64,000 nucleotides of DNA from Parasphingopyxis lamellibrachiae (GTDB lineage Bacteria; Pseudomonadota; Alphaproteobacteria; Sphingomonadales; Sphingomonadaceae): positions 558,001 through 622,000 of the forward strand of contig NZ_QRDP01000004.1 of NCBI RefSeq assembly GCF_003385775.1, read 5' to 3'. The notes under the pieces are model-generated. The model was not told the DNA's origin, searched no databases, and was given only the letters and a program-made list of their open reading frames with translations. Positions 24,716 through 35,445 of this stretch are shown in pieces. The translations under genes were made by a program, and so were the position numbers. Each line of letters opens with the position of its first letter. The first letter of the stretch is position 1.

Positions 24716-24943
24716 ATGTTTCAGCTGCTGGCTGCGTTGTTTTTCACCCTGGCGCTTATCGCGCCGCTGGCGGTCATCGTGCTGACATTGCATCAGAACT
24801 GGGCGGCGATCGCGGCGGCGTTGCGGGGAACTCCCTCCCCCGCGCCGATTATCGTCACGGGGACGAGGCGGCCTCGTGCCGCCGCGCGGATCAGTTCTCG
24901 CCCTGTCCGTGCGGTTCTTCCGCCAGTGCGCGCCGCCGCCTGA
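24716..24943 (+). CDS. Small single-span membrane protein, probably SOS-regulated
   Basis: The 75-residue product has one strongly hydrophobic N-terminal helix (residues 2-24: LLAALFFTLALIAPL is its first part), then NWAAIAAALRG and a Pro/Arg-rich, basic C-terminal tail. The ATG follows AAAAAGGAAT at 7-base spacing. Two LexA-type operators sit 70-109 bp upstream. I know no named family for it. The size, topology and control resemble Caulobacter SidA, an SOS-induced membrane peptide that blocks division, but there is no visible sequence similarity. The 3' end overlaps the convergent pssA by 53 bp, so the true length of the tail deserves caution. Confidence 0.6.
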   Translation: MFQLLAALFFTLALIAPLAVIVLTLHQNWAAIAAALRGTPSPAPIIVTGTRRPRAAARISSRPVRAVLPPVRAAA

Positions 24944-25682
24944 CCTTCGCATAGCTGGCGATGCTGACCGGAATGCTGGCAATATAGGCAACCGCCAGCG
25001 TTGCGAATGTGACCCAGGGAATATTTACCAGCAGGACGATCAGGGCGGCAATCCCGACCAGGGCGCTGAAACGCAGGCCCCGGCGCAGCCGGATCGAAGA
25101 CCAGCTGAACGTTGCGACATCCGAGACCATCAGGAAAGCAATCAGAGCGCTCCATGGCGCCACAACATAGAATTCGCGAAACAGCGGCTGCTCGGTCACG
25201 AACGTCAGAAACAGCGGCAACATGAGCAGGCCCGCCGCCGTCGGGGACGGAATGCCGGTGAGGAAACCGGCCGATTTATGGGGCTGGTCGTCGACATCGA
25301 TGCTCGCATTGAAGCGGGCCAGCCGCAACGCGCAACAGGCAGCATAAGCGAGTGCAAAAATCCAGCCATAGCGCGGCATGGATTCGAGCGACCAGAGATA
25401 GACGACCATGGCCGGGGCGACACCGAAGGCGATGACGTCGGACAGCGAATCAAGTTCGGCCCCGAAACGCGTCTGGCCATTCAGCAGGCGCGCCACGCGC
25501 CCGTCGAAGCCGTCGAGCACACCGGCGATCACGATAAAGGTTAGCGCGGTTTCCCACTTTTGATCGAGCGCGTAGCGAACGCTGCTCAGCCCCATGCACA
25601 GGGCAAGGACCGTGATCGCGTTCGGGATGATCGCCCGCAACGGCAGACCGCGCATCGGATGGGTCAGCCGGCTCGGTTTCAC
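24891..25682 (-). CDS. pssA: CDP-diacylglycerol-serine O-phosphatidyltransferase
   Basis: PssA makes phosphatidylserine from CDP-DAG and L-serine. The 263-residue integral membrane protein carries the CDP-alcohol phosphotransferase signature [20 protein letters not shown] with the following DSLSD (DG-x2-DG-x-AR spaced to G-x3-D-x3-D), near residue 60, and about six to eight hydrophobic segments. It overlaps psd by 4 bp, so the two steps of phosphatidylethanolamine synthesis are coupled. The 3' end overlaps the convergent small gene. Confidence 0.93.
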   Translation of the reverse strand: MKPSRLTHPMRGLPLRAIIPNAITVLALCMGLSSVRYALDQKWETALTFIVIAGVLDGFDGRVARLLNGQTRFGAELDSLSDVIAFGVAPAMVVYLWSLESMPRYGWIFALAYAACCALRLARFNASIDVDDQPHKSAGFLTGIPSPTAAGLLMLPLFLTFVTEQPLFREFYVVAPWSALIAFLMVSDVATFSWSSIRLRRGLRFSALVGIAALIVLLVNIPWVTFATLAVAYIASIPVSIASYAKVRRRRALAEEPHGQGEN

Positions 25683-26413
25683 TGCGATACGCCGAATGCG
25701 CGTGTGTCATCGCCGATTTTCGCGATAATCGTCTCGCCTGCGACCGTTTTCTGTCCGAGCGCTACGCTGGGAGCCGTGCCGGCAGGCAGATAAACGTCGA
25801 CCCTGCTGCCGAACCGGATGAGACCGATGCGCTGGCCGGCGACAACCATATCGCCCGGTTTCACGAACGGCACGATTCGCCGGGCGACCAGTCCCGCGAT
25901 CTGGGTAAAGCCGATGCGCGTCCCGCTCCGCGTTTCGAGCAGGATATGCTGGCGCTCATTGTCCTCGCTCGCCTTGTCCAGATCGGCATTTACGAACTTG
26001 CCGGAGATATAGATGACTTCCCGGATCGTTCCGCCCATCGGCGCGCGGTTGATATGGACATCGAAGACACTCATGAAAATCGATACGCGGCACATCAGTT
26101 CGTCGCCCAGCCCGTCCGGCCCGGCCATCTCGACCGGTGGAGGTACATCGCGGATCAGCGTCACCAGCCCATCTGCCGGTGCAATGATCAAATCGTCATC
26201 GGTGGGCGTGACACGCGCCGGATCGCGAAAAAAAGCGGCGATCCAGATCGTCAGGCCGATAATGGGCCAGGCAATGATATCCCAGCCAAGCCAGAGGAAT
26301 AAAATGGCCGCCGCCGAAGATATCGCGAGATATTTATAGGCCTCGGGGTGAATGGCCGGCCACTGCCAGCGCACATTGCGGTCATCCCCCGGAGGCTTTT
26401 GAAGCTCTGTCAT
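25679..26413 (-). CDS. psd: Phosphatidylserine decarboxylase (short, archaeal-like type)
   Basis: Psd decarboxylates phosphatidylserine to phosphatidylethanolamine and is made as a proenzyme. The ATG giving [13 protein letters not shown] yields 244 residues; upstream codons are open but look non-coding. Two hydrophobic segments near residues 30-62 anchor the protein, FFRDPAR and APADG follow, and the self-cleavage site is Gly202-Ser203 in IRFGSRVD, where the serine becomes the pyruvoyl group. The C-terminal alpha chain would be 42 residues. It is the first gene of a psd-pssA pair, divergent from icd. Confidence 0.93.
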   Translation of the reverse strand: MTELQKPPGDDRNVRWQWPAIHPEAYKYLAISSAAAILFLWLGWDIIAWPIIGLTIWIAAFFRDPARVTPTDDDLIIAPADGLVTLIRDVPPPVEMAGPDGLGDELMCRVSIFMSVFDVHINRAPMGGTIREVIYISGKFVNADLDKASEDNERQHILLETRSGTRIGFTQIAGLVARRIVPFVKPGDMVVAGQRIGLIRFGSRVDVYLPAGTAPSVALGQKTVAGETIIAKIGDDTRAFGVSQ

Positions 26414-26550
26414 GCGCGCTTGATACAGTTGGCCATCCGGGGTGACAATCGCTGCATTTTTACGCGCCCTCACCGGTTGATTGCGCGGGCTTTGCGCCCT
26501 AGACCAGCCCAAATTCTCAAAAACTCCCCATCTGGAAAGCGAAACTACGC

Positions 26551-27771
26551 ATGGCAACGAAGATAAAGGTCAAGAATCCGGTCATCGAAATCGACGGCGA
26601 TGAGATGACGCGGATTATCTGGGAATGGATCCGCGAACGGCTGATCAAACCCTATCTCGATATTGACCTGCATTATTACGATCTTTCGATCCAGAAACGC
26701 GACGAGACCGATGACCGGATCACTGTCGATGCGGCCAACGCGATCAAGGAACATGGGGTCGGCGTAAAATGCGCGACCATCACGCCCGACGAAGACCGGG
26801 TTGAAGAATTCGATCTCAAGCGGATGTGGAAATCGCCGAACGGCACGATTCGGAACATTCTGGGCGGCGTTGTTTTCCGCGAACCGATTGTGATCGACAA
26901 TGTCCCGCGGCTCGTGCCGGGCTGGACGGATCCGATCGTTATCGGGCGCCATGCCTTTGGCGATCAGTATCGCGCAACCGATATGCTGGTCCCGGGCCCC
27001 GGCAAATTGCGCCTCGTGTTCGAGGGCGACGACGGTACAGTGATGGACGAAGAAGTCTTCAACTTCCCTTCACCCGGCGTTGCGATGGCGATGTATAATC
27101 TCGACGACAGCATTCGCGATTTCGCGCGCGCCAGCATGAATTACGGGCTGCAGCGCAAATGGCCGGTTTATCTCTCGACCAAGAACACCATCATGAAAAA
27201 ATATGATGGCCGCTTCAAAGATCTGTTCGAAGAGGTATTCCAGCAGGAATTCAAGGCGCAGTTCGACGAGGCGGGCATTGAATATCAGCACCGACTGATC
27301 GATGACATGGTCGCCTCGGCGCTCAAATGGTCGGGCAAGTTCGTATGGGCCTGCAAGAATTACGACGGCGATGTGCAATCGGATACCGTTGCCCAGGGCT
27401 TCGGTTCGCTGGGCCTGATGACCTCGGTACTGATGACGCCGGACGGCAAGACGGTCGAGGCGGAAGCCGCGCACGGAACGGTCACACGGCACTATCGGAT
27501 GCATGAACAGGGCAAGGCGACATCGACGAACCCGATCGCATCGATTTTCGCCTGGACACGCGGCCTGATCTATCGCGGCAAATTCGACGAAACGCCGGAA
27601 GTAACGCGCTTCGCCGAAACGCTGGAGCGCGTTTGCATCGAAACGGTTGAGCAGGGACAGATGACGAAGGATCTCGCCATCCTTATCGGCCCGGACCAGG
27701 CATGGATGACCAGCGAACAGTTTTTCGAGGCGATTCGGGTCAATCTCGAAGCCGCGATGGATGAATGGTAG
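26551..27771 (+). CDS. icd: NADP-dependent isocitrate dehydrogenase (type II)
   Basis: This TCA-cycle enzyme oxidises isocitrate to 2-oxoglutarate with NADP. The 406-residue product belongs to the eukaryote-like homodimeric subfamily: [16 protein letters not shown] at the start, [13 protein letters not shown] for substrate binding, the metal site around [12 protein letters not shown] and [12 protein letters not shown] for the coenzyme. It is monocistronic with 137 bp upstream (divergent from psd) and converges on the monooxygenase gene with 6 bp between the stops. Confidence 0.96.
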   Translation: MATKIKVKNPVIEIDGDEMTRIIWEWIRERLIKPYLDIDLHYYDLSIQKRDETDDRITVDAANAIKEHGVGVKCATITPDEDRVEEFDLKRMWKSPNGTIRNILGGVVFREPIVIDNVPRLVPGWTDPIVIGRHAFGDQYRATDMLVPGPGKLRLVFEGDDGTVMDEEVFNFPSPGVAMAMYNLDDSIRDFARASMNYGLQRKWPVYLSTKNTIMKKYDGRFKDLFEEVFQQEFKAQFDEAGIEYQHRLIDDMVASALKWSGKFVWACKNYDGDVQSDTVAQGFGSLGLMTSVLMTPDGKTVEAEAAHGTVTRHYRMHEQGKATSTNPIASIFAWTRGLIYRGKFDETPEVTRFAETLERVCIETVEQGQMTKDLAILIGPDQAWMTSEQFFEAIRVNLEAAMDEW

Positions 27772-27777
27772 GGCCGG

Positions 27778-29010
27778 TTAACCGGTAAATACGTCCGGCG
27801 TTTCAATTTTTTCCCGCCTGAAGCCCAGGCCGACAATATGTGCCGGAATACGCTGCAAAAGCGGGATGCGATTGACTATTCGCAGGGCCAGCGGCGGTTT
27901 GCCGATATCGCTCTGGCCTGACAATGTCGGCGCTATCAGAGCATTTTGCGCAATCTTCTGGAGCCACTGAACACGGGCGGTTGGTGCCCAGCGACGCTTC
28001 TGAACGGAAGCAAGCAAGGGGTCCACAGCCTCGCCGCGGGCGATGGGACATGCAAGGATATTCGCGGCCGCCACGGCGTCCTGGACGGCAAGATTGATCC
28101 CGACACCGCCAATTGGTGACATCGCGTGGGCGGCATCGCCAATGGCAAGCAGGCCGGGCCGATGCCACCGGGTCAGCCGATCCAGCGATACCGACAGCAA
28201 CTTGATGTCGTCCCAACTCCGGATAGCGGCAAGGCCATGTTCCAATCTGGGCAGGTAAGCGGTCAGCTCGGTCTTGAATTTGTCGAGTGGGCGCGCCTTG
28301 ATCGTATCGCCGCCGCCCTTTTCGAGAGCATAGGCGCATTGCCAGTAATCGCCGCGATCGATGAGGATGAAGATATGGCCGCGTTCGAACACGCCGAACG
28401 TTTCGCCTGAATCGCCGGGCTCTCTCTCCACGCGAAACCAGAACACGTCCATCGGCGCGCCAAGTGTCTCAAGCGGGAGCCCGTTCTCCGTACGCAGGGC
28501 TGAGCCACGGCCGTCGGCGGCTATCACAAGGCTGGCGCCGACCGTGCCGCCGTCTACGAGCTCCACGCCGGATACCCGCCCTCCCGTATCTTTCATTGTG
28601 CAGGAAACCTCCCGGTTCATCTCGAGCCGAAAGCAGGGATAGGTTCGAGCCTTGCGGGCAATGAAATCGAGCAGGTCCCATTGCGGCATCATTGCGATGA
28701 AGGGGGCTGGAACCGACAGGTGACGGAAATCGGCGATCTGTACGAATTCCCCGCCGATCCGGGCTTTGAGTTGCTCCACCCTGACATGAGGCAGTTCAAG
28801 GAGTTCGTCGAGCCATCCCAACTGGTCGAACAGTTCGAGCGTTGACGGGTGGATGGTATCGCCGCGAAAATCGCGAAAAAAATCTGCATGCTTCTCCAGT
28901 ACAAGCGTCTCGACGCCCGCCCGCGCGAAGAGCAAGCCGGCCATCAACCCCGCCGGGCCGCCACCGGCAATACAGATTTGGGTCCGAATATTGCTATTCA
29001 CCCCTGCCAT
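27778..29010 (-). CDS. FAD-dependent monooxygenase (UbiH/PHBH-like group A)
   Basis: The 410-residue product is a class A flavoprotein monooxygenase. Motifs are the dinucleotide fold CIAGGGPAGLMAGLLFA (residues 13-29), the DG motif VIAADGRGSALR and the GD motif GLLAIGDAAHAMSPIGGVGIN with the following AVQDA. The substrate cannot be read from the sequence; related proteins act on ubiquinone precursors or on aromatic acids. It has no operon partner, sits 28 bp from the divergent antiporter gene and converges on icd. Confidence 0.85.
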   Translation of the reverse strand: MAGVNSNIRTQICIAGGGPAGLMAGLLFARAGVETLVLEKHADFFRDFRGDTIHPSTLELFDQLGWLDELLELPHVRVEQLKARIGGEFVQIADFRHLSVPAPFIAMMPQWDLLDFIARKARTYPCFRLEMNREVSCTMKDTGGRVSGVELVDGGTVGASLVIAADGRGSALRTENGLPLETLGAPMDVFWFRVEREPGDSGETFGVFERGHIFILIDRGDYWQCAYALEKGGGDTIKARPLDKFKTELTAYLPRLEHGLAAIRSWDDIKLLSVSLDRLTRWHRPGLLAIGDAAHAMSPIGGVGINLAVQDAVAAANILACPIARGEAVDPLLASVQKRRWAPTARVQWLQKIAQNALIAPTLSGQSDIGKPPLALRIVNRIPLLQRIPAHIVGLGFRREKIETPDVFTG

Positions 29011-29038
29011 TTACGCGCTTTGTCCCTAGAAGCGAAGC

Positions 29039-30811
29039 ATGAACCATGGGATCGAATCGTCGGCACTGAGCGATGCGCTCGTCATTCTCGGCGCCGCGGG
29101 CATCGTCATACCGCTGTTTGCCCGCTTCCGGATCACCCCGGTGATCGGGTTCATTCTGGTTGGTGTGCTGGTCGGACCTTCGGGGCTTGGCGCGCTCACC
29201 GAGCGCGTTCCCTGGCTTGTCCATGTCACCATTTCCGATCGCGAGGCGATAGAGCCCTTTGCCGAATTCGGGATTGTTTTGCTCCTGTTTTCCATCGGTT
29301 TGGAGCTCTCCTTCAAGCGCCTCTGGGCAATGCGCGGCATGGTATTTGGTGTCGGCGCGGCTGAGCTGATCGGCTGTGGACTGCTGATCGGTGGCGCATT
29401 GCTGGCGCTCGGCCAGAGCCCGATCGGGGCGCTGGGCATGGGGCTGGCTCTCGCACTTTCCTCGACCGCTTTAGTCTTGCCTATGTCGGGCACGAAAACA
29501 CCCGTCGGCAAAGCGGCGCTCGGTATCCTGCTGTTCCAGGATGTGGCGATCGTCCCGATAATCTTCTTCATCGGCGCGATGGGACCGATGGCGCAGGATG
29601 CCGGGCTTTCGGCGCTGGGATGGACCCTGCTTCTAAGTTTGGTCACCGTGGCCGGACTGCTCGTTGGCGGCCGATTGATTCTGCCCCGCCTCTTTGCTCA
29701 GGCCGCGCGTACGAAAAGCCCAGAAGTTTTCCTGGCGGCCTGTCTGCTGGTGATTATCCTGGCCAGCCTGTCGACCAGCGCCGTCGGCCTGTCGCCCATC
29801 GTTGGCGCGCTGGTTGCCGGTCTGGTGATCGCCGAAACCGAATATCACCGTGAAGTCGAAGTGATTACGGAACCGTTCAAAGGTCTCGCGCTTGGCGTTT
29901 TCCTGATTACCGTAGGCATGAGCCTCGATCTTCCGGTGGTGATGGATAACTGGACCTCGCTGTTGCTGGCTGTTGTCGGCGTAGTGCTCGTGAAGACGGT
30001 AGTGATCAGCCTGCTGCTCCGCTTTGCCGGCGCCCGGCGTGCGACGTCGGCGGAGGCCGGCTTGCTGATGTCCTCGCCGTCTGAAACCACGTTGATCGTT
30101 CTTACCGCAGCTCTCCAGGCAGCGTTGATCCAGCCTTCAACCGCCGCTTTCTGGCAAACCGTTACGGCGATCGGCCTGACCATCACTCCCCTGTTGGCGC
30201 GCGCTGGCCGCATCGCGGCGCGCAGGGTTGAAATGCGTGAAACCCATGTCGATTTGTCTGGCGAGAATGGAGAAGCGGACGAGCGCGCCATCATTGTGGG
30301 TTTCGGCCGGGTTGGGCGGTTGATCGCAGAGATGCTGCTTGAGCATGATCAGGCGTTTGTTGCTGTCGACTCAAATATCGACACGGTCGCCCGGGGGCGG
30401 CGCGACGGTTTTCCCACCATATTTGGTGACGTTTCGCGCCCACAACTCTTGGAAAACCTGGACCTTGAGCGGGTTAGCGCGCTGATCCTGACCATGGACG
30501 ATCCGGTCAGCGTCGTGCAGCTTACCGCGCGTGTTCGGGAAGCGCACCCGGATCTCACTATCGTCGCGCGAGCCCGCGATCCCGAGCATGCTGCCGCGCT
30601 ATACCGGGCCGGCGCCACGGACGCCGTGCCGGAAACGGTGGAGTCCTCCCTCCAACTGTCCGAAGCAGTGCTTGTCGATATCGGCGTCCCGATGGGGCCG
30701 GTCATCGCTTCTGTCCATGAAAAGCGCGCGGACCTGCGAGAGGCGATCATGCAGCTTGGCGAACTCGACCGTCTTCCCGAATTGCCGCGCGAGAAATTGC
30801 GCAAATCCTGA
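29039..30811 (+). CDS. Monovalent cation:proton antiporter of the CPA2 (Kef/YbaL) family
   Basis: The 590-residue protein has about 12 membrane segments over residues 10-395 (TPVIGFILVGVLVGPSGLG and ALSSTALVLPMSGTKTPVG are typical CPA2 blocks) and a C-terminal RCK/TrkA-N domain starting ERAIIVGFGRVGRLIAEMLL, with the GxGxxG fold for NAD(H). It probably exports K+ in exchange for H+ and is gated by ligand binding to the RCK domain. YbaL is the closest E. coli paralogue by organisation; no KefF/G ancillary gene is next to it. It converges on alaS with 6 bp between stops. Confidence 0.88.
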   Translation: MNHGIESSALSDALVILGAAGIVIPLFARFRITPVIGFILVGVLVGPSGLGALTERVPWLVHVTISDREAIEPFAEFGIVLLLFSIGLELSFKRLWAMRGMVFGVGAAELIGCGLLIGGALLALGQSPIGALGMGLALALSSTALVLPMSGTKTPVGKAALGILLFQDVAIVPIIFFIGAMGPMAQDAGLSALGWTLLLSLVTVAGLLVGGRLILPRLFAQAARTKSPEVFLAACLLVIILASLSTSAVGLSPIVGALVAGLVIAETEYHREVEVITEPFKGLALGVFLITVGMSLDLPVVMDNWTSLLLAVVGVVLVKTVVISLLLRFAGARRATSAEAGLLMSSPSETTLIVLTAALQAALIQPSTAAFWQTVTAIGLTITPLLARAGRIAARRVEMRETHVDLSGENGEADERAIIVGFGRVGRLIAEMLLEHDQAFVAVDSNIDTVARGRRDGFPTIFGDVSRPQLLENLDLERVSALILTMDDPVSVVQLTARVREAHPDLTIVARARDPEHAAALYRAGATDAVPETVESSLQLSEAVLVDIGVPMGPVIASVHEKRADLREAIMQLGELDRLPELPREKLRKS

Positions 30812-30817
30812 TCAGTA

Positions 30818-33460
30818 TCAGGCCGCCGCCAGCGCGTCCCTGATTGCCTCAAGCGCCGCTTCGGCCTGGGCGCCATCCGGCCCGCCGCCCTGCGCCATAT
30901 CGGGCCGCCCGCCGCCGCCCTTGCCGCCCAGCGCCTCGACCGCAGCGCGAACCAAAGTAACCGCATCATGATCGGACGTAAGATCATCGGTCATGCCGAC
31001 GGCAACGCTCGCCCTGCCCTCATTGACGGCGACGATTGCGGCGATACCGGATCCCATGCCGGCTTTCGCCTCGTCAATCAGACCGCGCAGGGATTTGGGG
31101 TCGAGGCCTTCGACAACCTGTCCCTGGAATTTCACATTGCCGATGGTTTCGGCCTTGGCGCCATTCGCGCCCCCACCGCCCATCGCCAGCGTTTTCTTCG
31201 CTTCGCCCAGTTCTTTTTCAAGACGCTTGCGCTCGTCGAGCAGGGCCGCAACCCGGACGGGGAGCTCGTCGGCGCTGGTTTTCAGCGTTTCGGCGGCACT
31301 GAGCAGCTTGGCTTCCCGATCCCTATACCAAAGCCGGGCGGCCTCGCCCGTCAGCGCTTCGATCCTGCGGACGCCCGCGGAAACCGCGCTTTCCGAAATG
31401 ATGGCGAACAGGCCGATATCGCCCAGCGCGGAGACATGGGTTCCGCCGCAAAGTTCAACGGAATAGTCCGCTGGTCCATTGAGTCCCATGGAGAGGACGC
31501 GAACCTCGTCGCCATATTTTTCGCCGAACAGCGCGAGCGCGCCGGCTTCTACAGCCTCGTCCGGTGTCATGAGCCGTGTGACGACATTGGCATTGCCGCG
31601 GATCTGGGCATTTACATCGGCGTCGATGGCCGCGATTTCCTCTGGCTCCAGCGCCTTGGGATGCGAAAAATCGAAACGCAGCCGGTCTTCCGCGACAAGG
31701 CTGCCCTTTTGCGTGACATGGTCACCCAGGCGATTGCGCAGGGCGGCGTGCATCAGATGTGTAGCGCTGTGGTTGGCACGCAGCCGGGCGCGCCGCTCTG
31801 CATCGATGGCGAGCGTAACCACCTGCCCGATGACGATCTCGCCGGCCTCGATGGTCAAATGATGGGCGTGCAGTCGGCCCAGCGGTTTCGATGTGTCGGT
31901 GACGGTCGCCGACAGACCAGCCGCATCGCAAAGGGTGCCGGTATCGCCTGCCTGGCCACCGCTTTCGGCGTAGAAAGGCGTCTGGTTGGTGACGAGCAAT
32001 ACGTCGTCTCCCTTGCTGGCACGCTCGACCCGCGCGCCGTCTTTCACAATGGCAACGACCTGCCCGTCGGCTTCGTCCGTAGAATAGCCCACAAATTCCG
32101 TGCCACCATGTTGCTCGGCAATATCGAACCAGACCGTTTCCGACGCAGCATCCCCCGACCCTTTCCAGGCTGCGCGTGCGGCGGCTTTCTGCTCGGCCAT
32201 GGCCACGTCGAATCCCTCCCGGTCTATGCCGAGGCCGCGGGCGCGCAGCGCATCTTCGGTAAGATCATAGGGAAAGCCATAGGTGTCATAGAGCTTGAAG
32301 GCCGTTTCGCCGGCCAGCGTTTCGCCTTCCGTCATGCCCGATACTGCGCCGTCGAGCAGTTTGAGGCCGTTGGACAATGTACGACGAAAACGGATTTCCT
32401 CATGATGCAGCGTTTCTTCGACCAGTGGCTGGGCGCGCACGAGCTCCGGAAACGCTCCGCCCATTTCGGCGACCAGTTCCGGCACCAGCCGGTGCATCAA
32501 AGGGTCTTTCGCACCCAATATATGGGCGTGGCGCATGGCCCGCCGCATGATCCGTCTGAGCACATAGCCGCGCCCTTCATTGGCCGGCAGAACGCCGTCG
32601 GCAATCAGGAAACTGGCGCTGCGGAGATGGTCCGATATCACGCGGTGCGAGGCCGCCGCTTCGCCGTCGGGAGCGGTGCCGGTAAGCTCTGCGCTTTCGG
32701 CGATCAGGGCCTTGAACAGATCGATTTCATAATTGTCATGCGTCCCCTGCAGGACGGCGGCGATCCGCTCCAGCCCCATACCCGTATCAATCGAAGGGCG
32801 CGGCAGCTCGGTTTTCTCGCCATCACGCTGGTCGAACTGCATGAAAACCAGATTCCAGATTTCAACGAAGCGATCGCCATCCTCGTCCGGAGATCCCGGG
32901 GGTCCGCCCGGAATATGATCGCCATGGTCGTAGAAAATCTCACTGCACGGTCCGCATGGGCCCGTATCTCCCATCGACCAGAAATTGTCGGCCGTCGGGA
33001 TGCGGATGATCCGGTTTTCCGGGAGGCCGGAAATCTTCCGCCAGAGATCGAAAGCCTGATCGTCGTCATGATAAACGGTTGCCGTCAGGCGGTCAGGATT
33101 GATGCCCCATTCCCTCGTGATCAACTGCCAGGCAAGTTCGATCGCGCGCTCCTTGAAATAGTCGCCGAACGAGAAATTGCCGAGCATCTCGAAAAAAGTG
33201 TGGTGACGCGCGGTATAACCGACATTGTCGAGATCGTTATGCTTGCCGCCCGCCCGGACGCATTTCTGCGAGCTGGTCGCCGTGGAATAGTCCCGCGTCT
33301 CGAGGCCGGTGAACACATTCTTGAACGGCACCATGCCTGCATTGACGAACATGAGGGTGGGATCGTTATGCGGAACCAGCGGCGACGACGGCACTGGAGC
33401 ATGTCCCTCCCCTTCGAAAAAATCGAGGAAAGAACGGCGGATATCGTTGGTTGAAGTCAT
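30818..33460 (-). CDS. alaS: Alanyl-tRNA synthetase
   Basis: AlaRS charges tRNA-Ala by recognising G3-U70. The product (880 residues from the ATG giving [15 protein letters not shown]; another ATG lies 3 codons earlier) has the class II core with [15 protein letters not shown] and [17 protein letters not shown], the editing domain with [12 protein letters not shown] and [13 protein letters not shown] (zinc ligands), and the C-Ala domain ending in the Gly-rich [16 protein letters not shown]. All domains are complete. It stands alone between the antiporter and the GST gene. Confidence 0.96.
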   Translation of the reverse strand: MTSTNDIRRSFLDFFEGEGHAPVPSSPLVPHNDPTLMFVNAGMVPFKNVFTGLETRDYSTATSSQKCVRAGGKHNDLDNVGYTARHHTFFEMLGNFSFGDYFKERAIELAWQLITREWGINPDRLTATVYHDDDQAFDLWRKISGLPENRIIRIPTADNFWSMGDTGPCGPCSEIFYDHGDHIPGGPPGSPDEDGDRFVEIWNLVFMQFDQRDGEKTELPRPSIDTGMGLERIAAVLQGTHDNYEIDLFKALIAESAELTGTAPDGEAAASHRVISDHLRSASFLIADGVLPANEGRGYVLRRIMRRAMRHAHILGAKDPLMHRLVPELVAEMGGAFPELVRAQPLVEETLHHEEIRFRRTLSNGLKLLDGAVSGMTEGETLAGETAFKLYDTYGFPYDLTEDALRARGLGIDREGFDVAMAEQKAAARAAWKGSGDAASETVWFDIAEQHGGTEFVGYSTDEADGQVVAIVKDGARVERASKGDDVLLVTNQTPFYAESGGQAGDTGTLCDAAGLSATVTDTSKPLGRLHAHHLTIEAGEIVIGQVVTLAIDAERRARLRANHSATHLMHAALRNRLGDHVTQKGSLVAEDRLRFDFSHPKALEPEEIAAIDADVNAQIRGNANVVTRLMTPDEAVEAGALALFGEKYGDEVRVLSMGLNGPADYSVELCGGTHVSALGDIGLFAIISESAVSAGVRRIEALTGEAARLWYRDREAKLLSAAETLKTSADELPVRVAALLDERKRLEKELGEAKKTLAMGGGGANGAKAETIGNVKFQGQVVEGLDPKSLRGLIDEAKAGMGSGIAAIVAVNEGRASVAVGMTDDLTSDHDAVTLVRAAVEALGGKGGGGRPDMAQGGGPDGAQAEAALEAIRDALAAA

Positions 33461-33517
33461 GCGCGGCATGTAAGCAAGCGGAACGGTCCGGGCAAGCAGC
33501 CTTTGTGCGGCTAACGG

Positions 33518-34144
33518 CTATGCATAGGCATAGTCGCCGCCACGCTGAAGCGCCCTTTGGTAGGCAGGCCGTTCGTGGATACTGTCGAGCCATGTCAGCA
33601 GGTTCGGATAGCGTTCGTCCAGTCCGGCACGTTGCCGGGCGGCCTCGAGTGGAAAGCTCATCATGACATCGGCGGCTGTAAAGCTGTTCCCGGCAAACCA
33701 GTTGCGATCCTGCAACTCGCTTTCGAGCCAGCGCAGATGGCTCTCGAACATGGCGAGGATGGGCTTGCGCGCAGGTCGGCCAAGAATACCGAGACGATTG
33801 ATGACCAGGATCGTCAGCAGCGGCGGCATCATCGATCCTTCGGCGTAATGGAGGAATTGCCGATAGCGCAGCGATTCTTCGATATGCGCAGGGGCGCCAA
33901 GAATCTCTCCGGCTGTCGCGACAAGATACTCAACAATTGCGCCGGTTTCGATCACAACCCTGTCATCGACGGAAATGACCGGCGATTTGCCGAGCGGATG
34001 GATGCGCTTGAGCGTAGGCGGTGCGAGCATCGTCTTGGCATCGCGTGCATAGCGAACGACCTCATATTCGAGCTCAAGTTCCTCAAGCAGCCATAAAATT
34101 CTCTGCGAGCGGGAATTCTCAAGGTGATGGACGATTATAGTCAT
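33518..34144 (-). CDS. Glutathione S-transferase family protein
   Basis: The 208-residue product (start at MTIIVHHLENSRSQ) has the thioredoxin-like N-terminal domain with NSRSQRILWLLEELELEYE, the cis-Pro GKSPVI and the glutathione-contacting IETGAIVEYL, then an all-helical C-terminal domain with FAGNSFTAADVMMSFPLE, which contains the N-capping box. It resembles the bacterial GSTs similar to YfcG/YliJ-type or fungal-like groups; the substrate is unknown. It lies downstream of the recA terminator in the same direction. Confidence 0.88.
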   Translation of the reverse strand: MTIIVHHLENSRSQRILWLLEELELEYEVVRYARDAKTMLAPPTLKRIHPLGKSPVISVDDRVVIETGAIVEYLVATAGEILGAPAHIEESLRYRQFLHYAEGSMMPPLLTILVINRLGILGRPARKPILAMFESHLRWLESELQDRNWFAGNSFTAADVMMSFPLEAARQRAGLDERYPNLLTWLDSIHERPAYQRALQRGGDYAYA

Positions 34145-34207
34145 GCTGCGATGGCCCCTTTTCAATCGCGGTGGATGCGTGGCTAGGCAATCGGGCGGTC
34201 AAAAGCA

Positions 34208-34237
34208 AAAGGCCCGCCCCGCGAGGGACAAGCCTTT
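34208..34237 (-). terminator. Intrinsic terminator downstream of recA
   Basis: On the minus strand AAAGGC (from 34237) and GCCTTT (to 34208) form the base of a GC-rich hairpin with an inner CCC/GGG helix, followed by TTTTGCTTTT. It begins about 48 bp after the recA stop and should end the recA transcript before the GST gene. Confidence 0.65.
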
Positions 34238-34284
34238 CACTATTTCTCGCAACGAGAGTTCGATCCAGGATTGAAGGCGCGCGC

Positions 34285-35364
34285 CTATTCGTCGGTCGCC
34301 TCGTCACCATCCGGGCCGGTCATCATTTCCTCGGCAACGGCCTCTTCCTTGCCGCGAATGGCATTTTCAAGTTGCTGGCTGATTTCCGGGTTTTCGAGGA
34401 GGAAGCTCTTCGAATTCTCCCGGCCCTGGCCGATGCGTGTCGAATCATAGGAGAACCAGGAGCCCGATTTCTCGACAATTCCAGCCTTGACACCAAGATC
34501 GAGTATCTCGCCCATTTTCGAGATGCCCTTGCCGTACATGATGTCGAACTCGACCTGCTTGAACGGTGGCGCGACCTTGTTTTTGACGACCTTCACCCGC
34601 GTCGTGTTGCCGACAATCTCGTCACGATCCTTGATTTGCCCGATCCGGCGAATGTCGAGCCGGACACTGGCGTAGAATTTCAGGGCATTGCCGCCCGATG
34701 TCGTTTCGGGGCTGCCGTACATCACACCGATCTTCATGCGGATCTGGTTGATGAAAACGACCATGCACTTCGAACGGTTGATCGAACCGGTCAGCTTGCG
34801 GAGCGCCTGGCTCATGAGACGGGCCTGGAGCCCGACATGGCTATCGCCCATTTCGCCCTCGATCTCGGCACGCGGCACCAGAGCGGCGACCGAGTCGACG
34901 ACAAGAATGTCGATGGCATTGGAGCGCACCAGCGTATCGGCGATTTCAAGCGCCTGTTCGCCCGTATCGGGCTGAGAAACGATCAGCTCGTCAATATCGA
35001 CGCCGAGTTTTTTCGCGTAACCGGGGTCAAGCGCATGTTCGGCGTCGATAAAGGCCGCGGTTCCGCCGGCCTTCTGGGCTTCTGCAATCGTGTGCAGCGC
35101 CAGGGTTGTCTTGCCCGAGCTTTCCGGGCCGTAAATTTCGATGATCCTGCCGCGGGGAAGACCGCCAATACCGAGTGCGATGTCGAGGCCGAGCGATCCC
35201 GTGGAAACGGCGTCGATCTCGATCGCTTCGCGCGACCCCAATTTCATGGCGGACCCTTTGCCAAAGGCCCGGTCAATCTGCGCAAGTGCGGCGTCCAGCG
35301 CCTTTTCTCTGTCCATATTGTTCTTTTTTCCGTCGGAATCGATGACTTTGAGATGGGCTGCCAT
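34285..35364 (-). CDS. recA: Recombinase RecA
   Basis: RecA forms filaments on single-stranded DNA, drives strand exchange and triggers LexA self-cleavage. The 359-residue product has Walker A GPESSGKT (residues 79-86), [20 protein letters not shown], the loop 2 region [20 protein letters not shown] and an acidic C-terminal tail ([10 protein letters not shown]). The ATG follows AGGAGG at 11 bases. A LexA-type operator lies in the 94 bp upstream gap, so the gene is almost certainly SOS-inducible. Confidence 0.98.
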   Translation of the reverse strand: MAAHLKVIDSDGKKNNMDREKALDAALAQIDRAFGKGSAMKLGSREAIEIDAVSTGSLGLDIALGIGGLPRGRIIEIYGPESSGKTTLALHTIAEAQKAGGTAAFIDAEHALDPGYAKKLGVDIDELIVSQPDTGEQALEIADTLVRSNAIDILVVDSVAALVPRAEIEGEMGDSHVGLQARLMSQALRKLTGSINRSKCMVVFINQIRMKIGVMYGSPETTSGGNALKFYASVRLDIRRIGQIKDRDEIVGNTTRVKVVKNKVAPPFKQVEFDIMYGKGISKMGEILDLGVKAGIVEKSGSWFSYDSTRIGQGRENSKSFLLENPEISQQLENAIRGKEEAVAEEMMTGPDGDEATDE

Positions 35365-35412
35365 TGCCTTTTTCCCTCCTAGAAGCTCTGCGTCGATCGT
35401 TCAACGCTGAGT

Positions 35413-35445
35413 TCTTTGTATATGGTTTGTTCCAAAAGAACAAGG
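35413..35445 (-). promoter_or_regulatory. recA promoter with overlapping inverted repeat
   Basis: Read on the minus strand, TTGTTC followed 17 bp later by TACAAA gives a plausible -35/-10 pair. The -35 region is half of an inverted repeat TTGTTC-CAAAA-GAACAA at 35429-35445 (plus strand), which shares one GAAC half-site with the SOS box beside it. Confidence 0.5.

Noticed and set aside
27774-27787. GGTTAACC palindrome between icd and the monooxygenase, considered as a CtrA site
   Set aside because: It lacks the TTAA-N7-TTAA spacing and lies between convergent stop codons, where a CtrA site would have no promoter to act on.
30968-33454. Very long open frame on the plus strand (828 codons) opposite alaS
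   Set aside because: It is antisense to an intact alaS with all motifs. High GC content and codon bias keep stop codons rare on the opposite strand; the translation is rich in Arg, His and Gln and resembles no protein.
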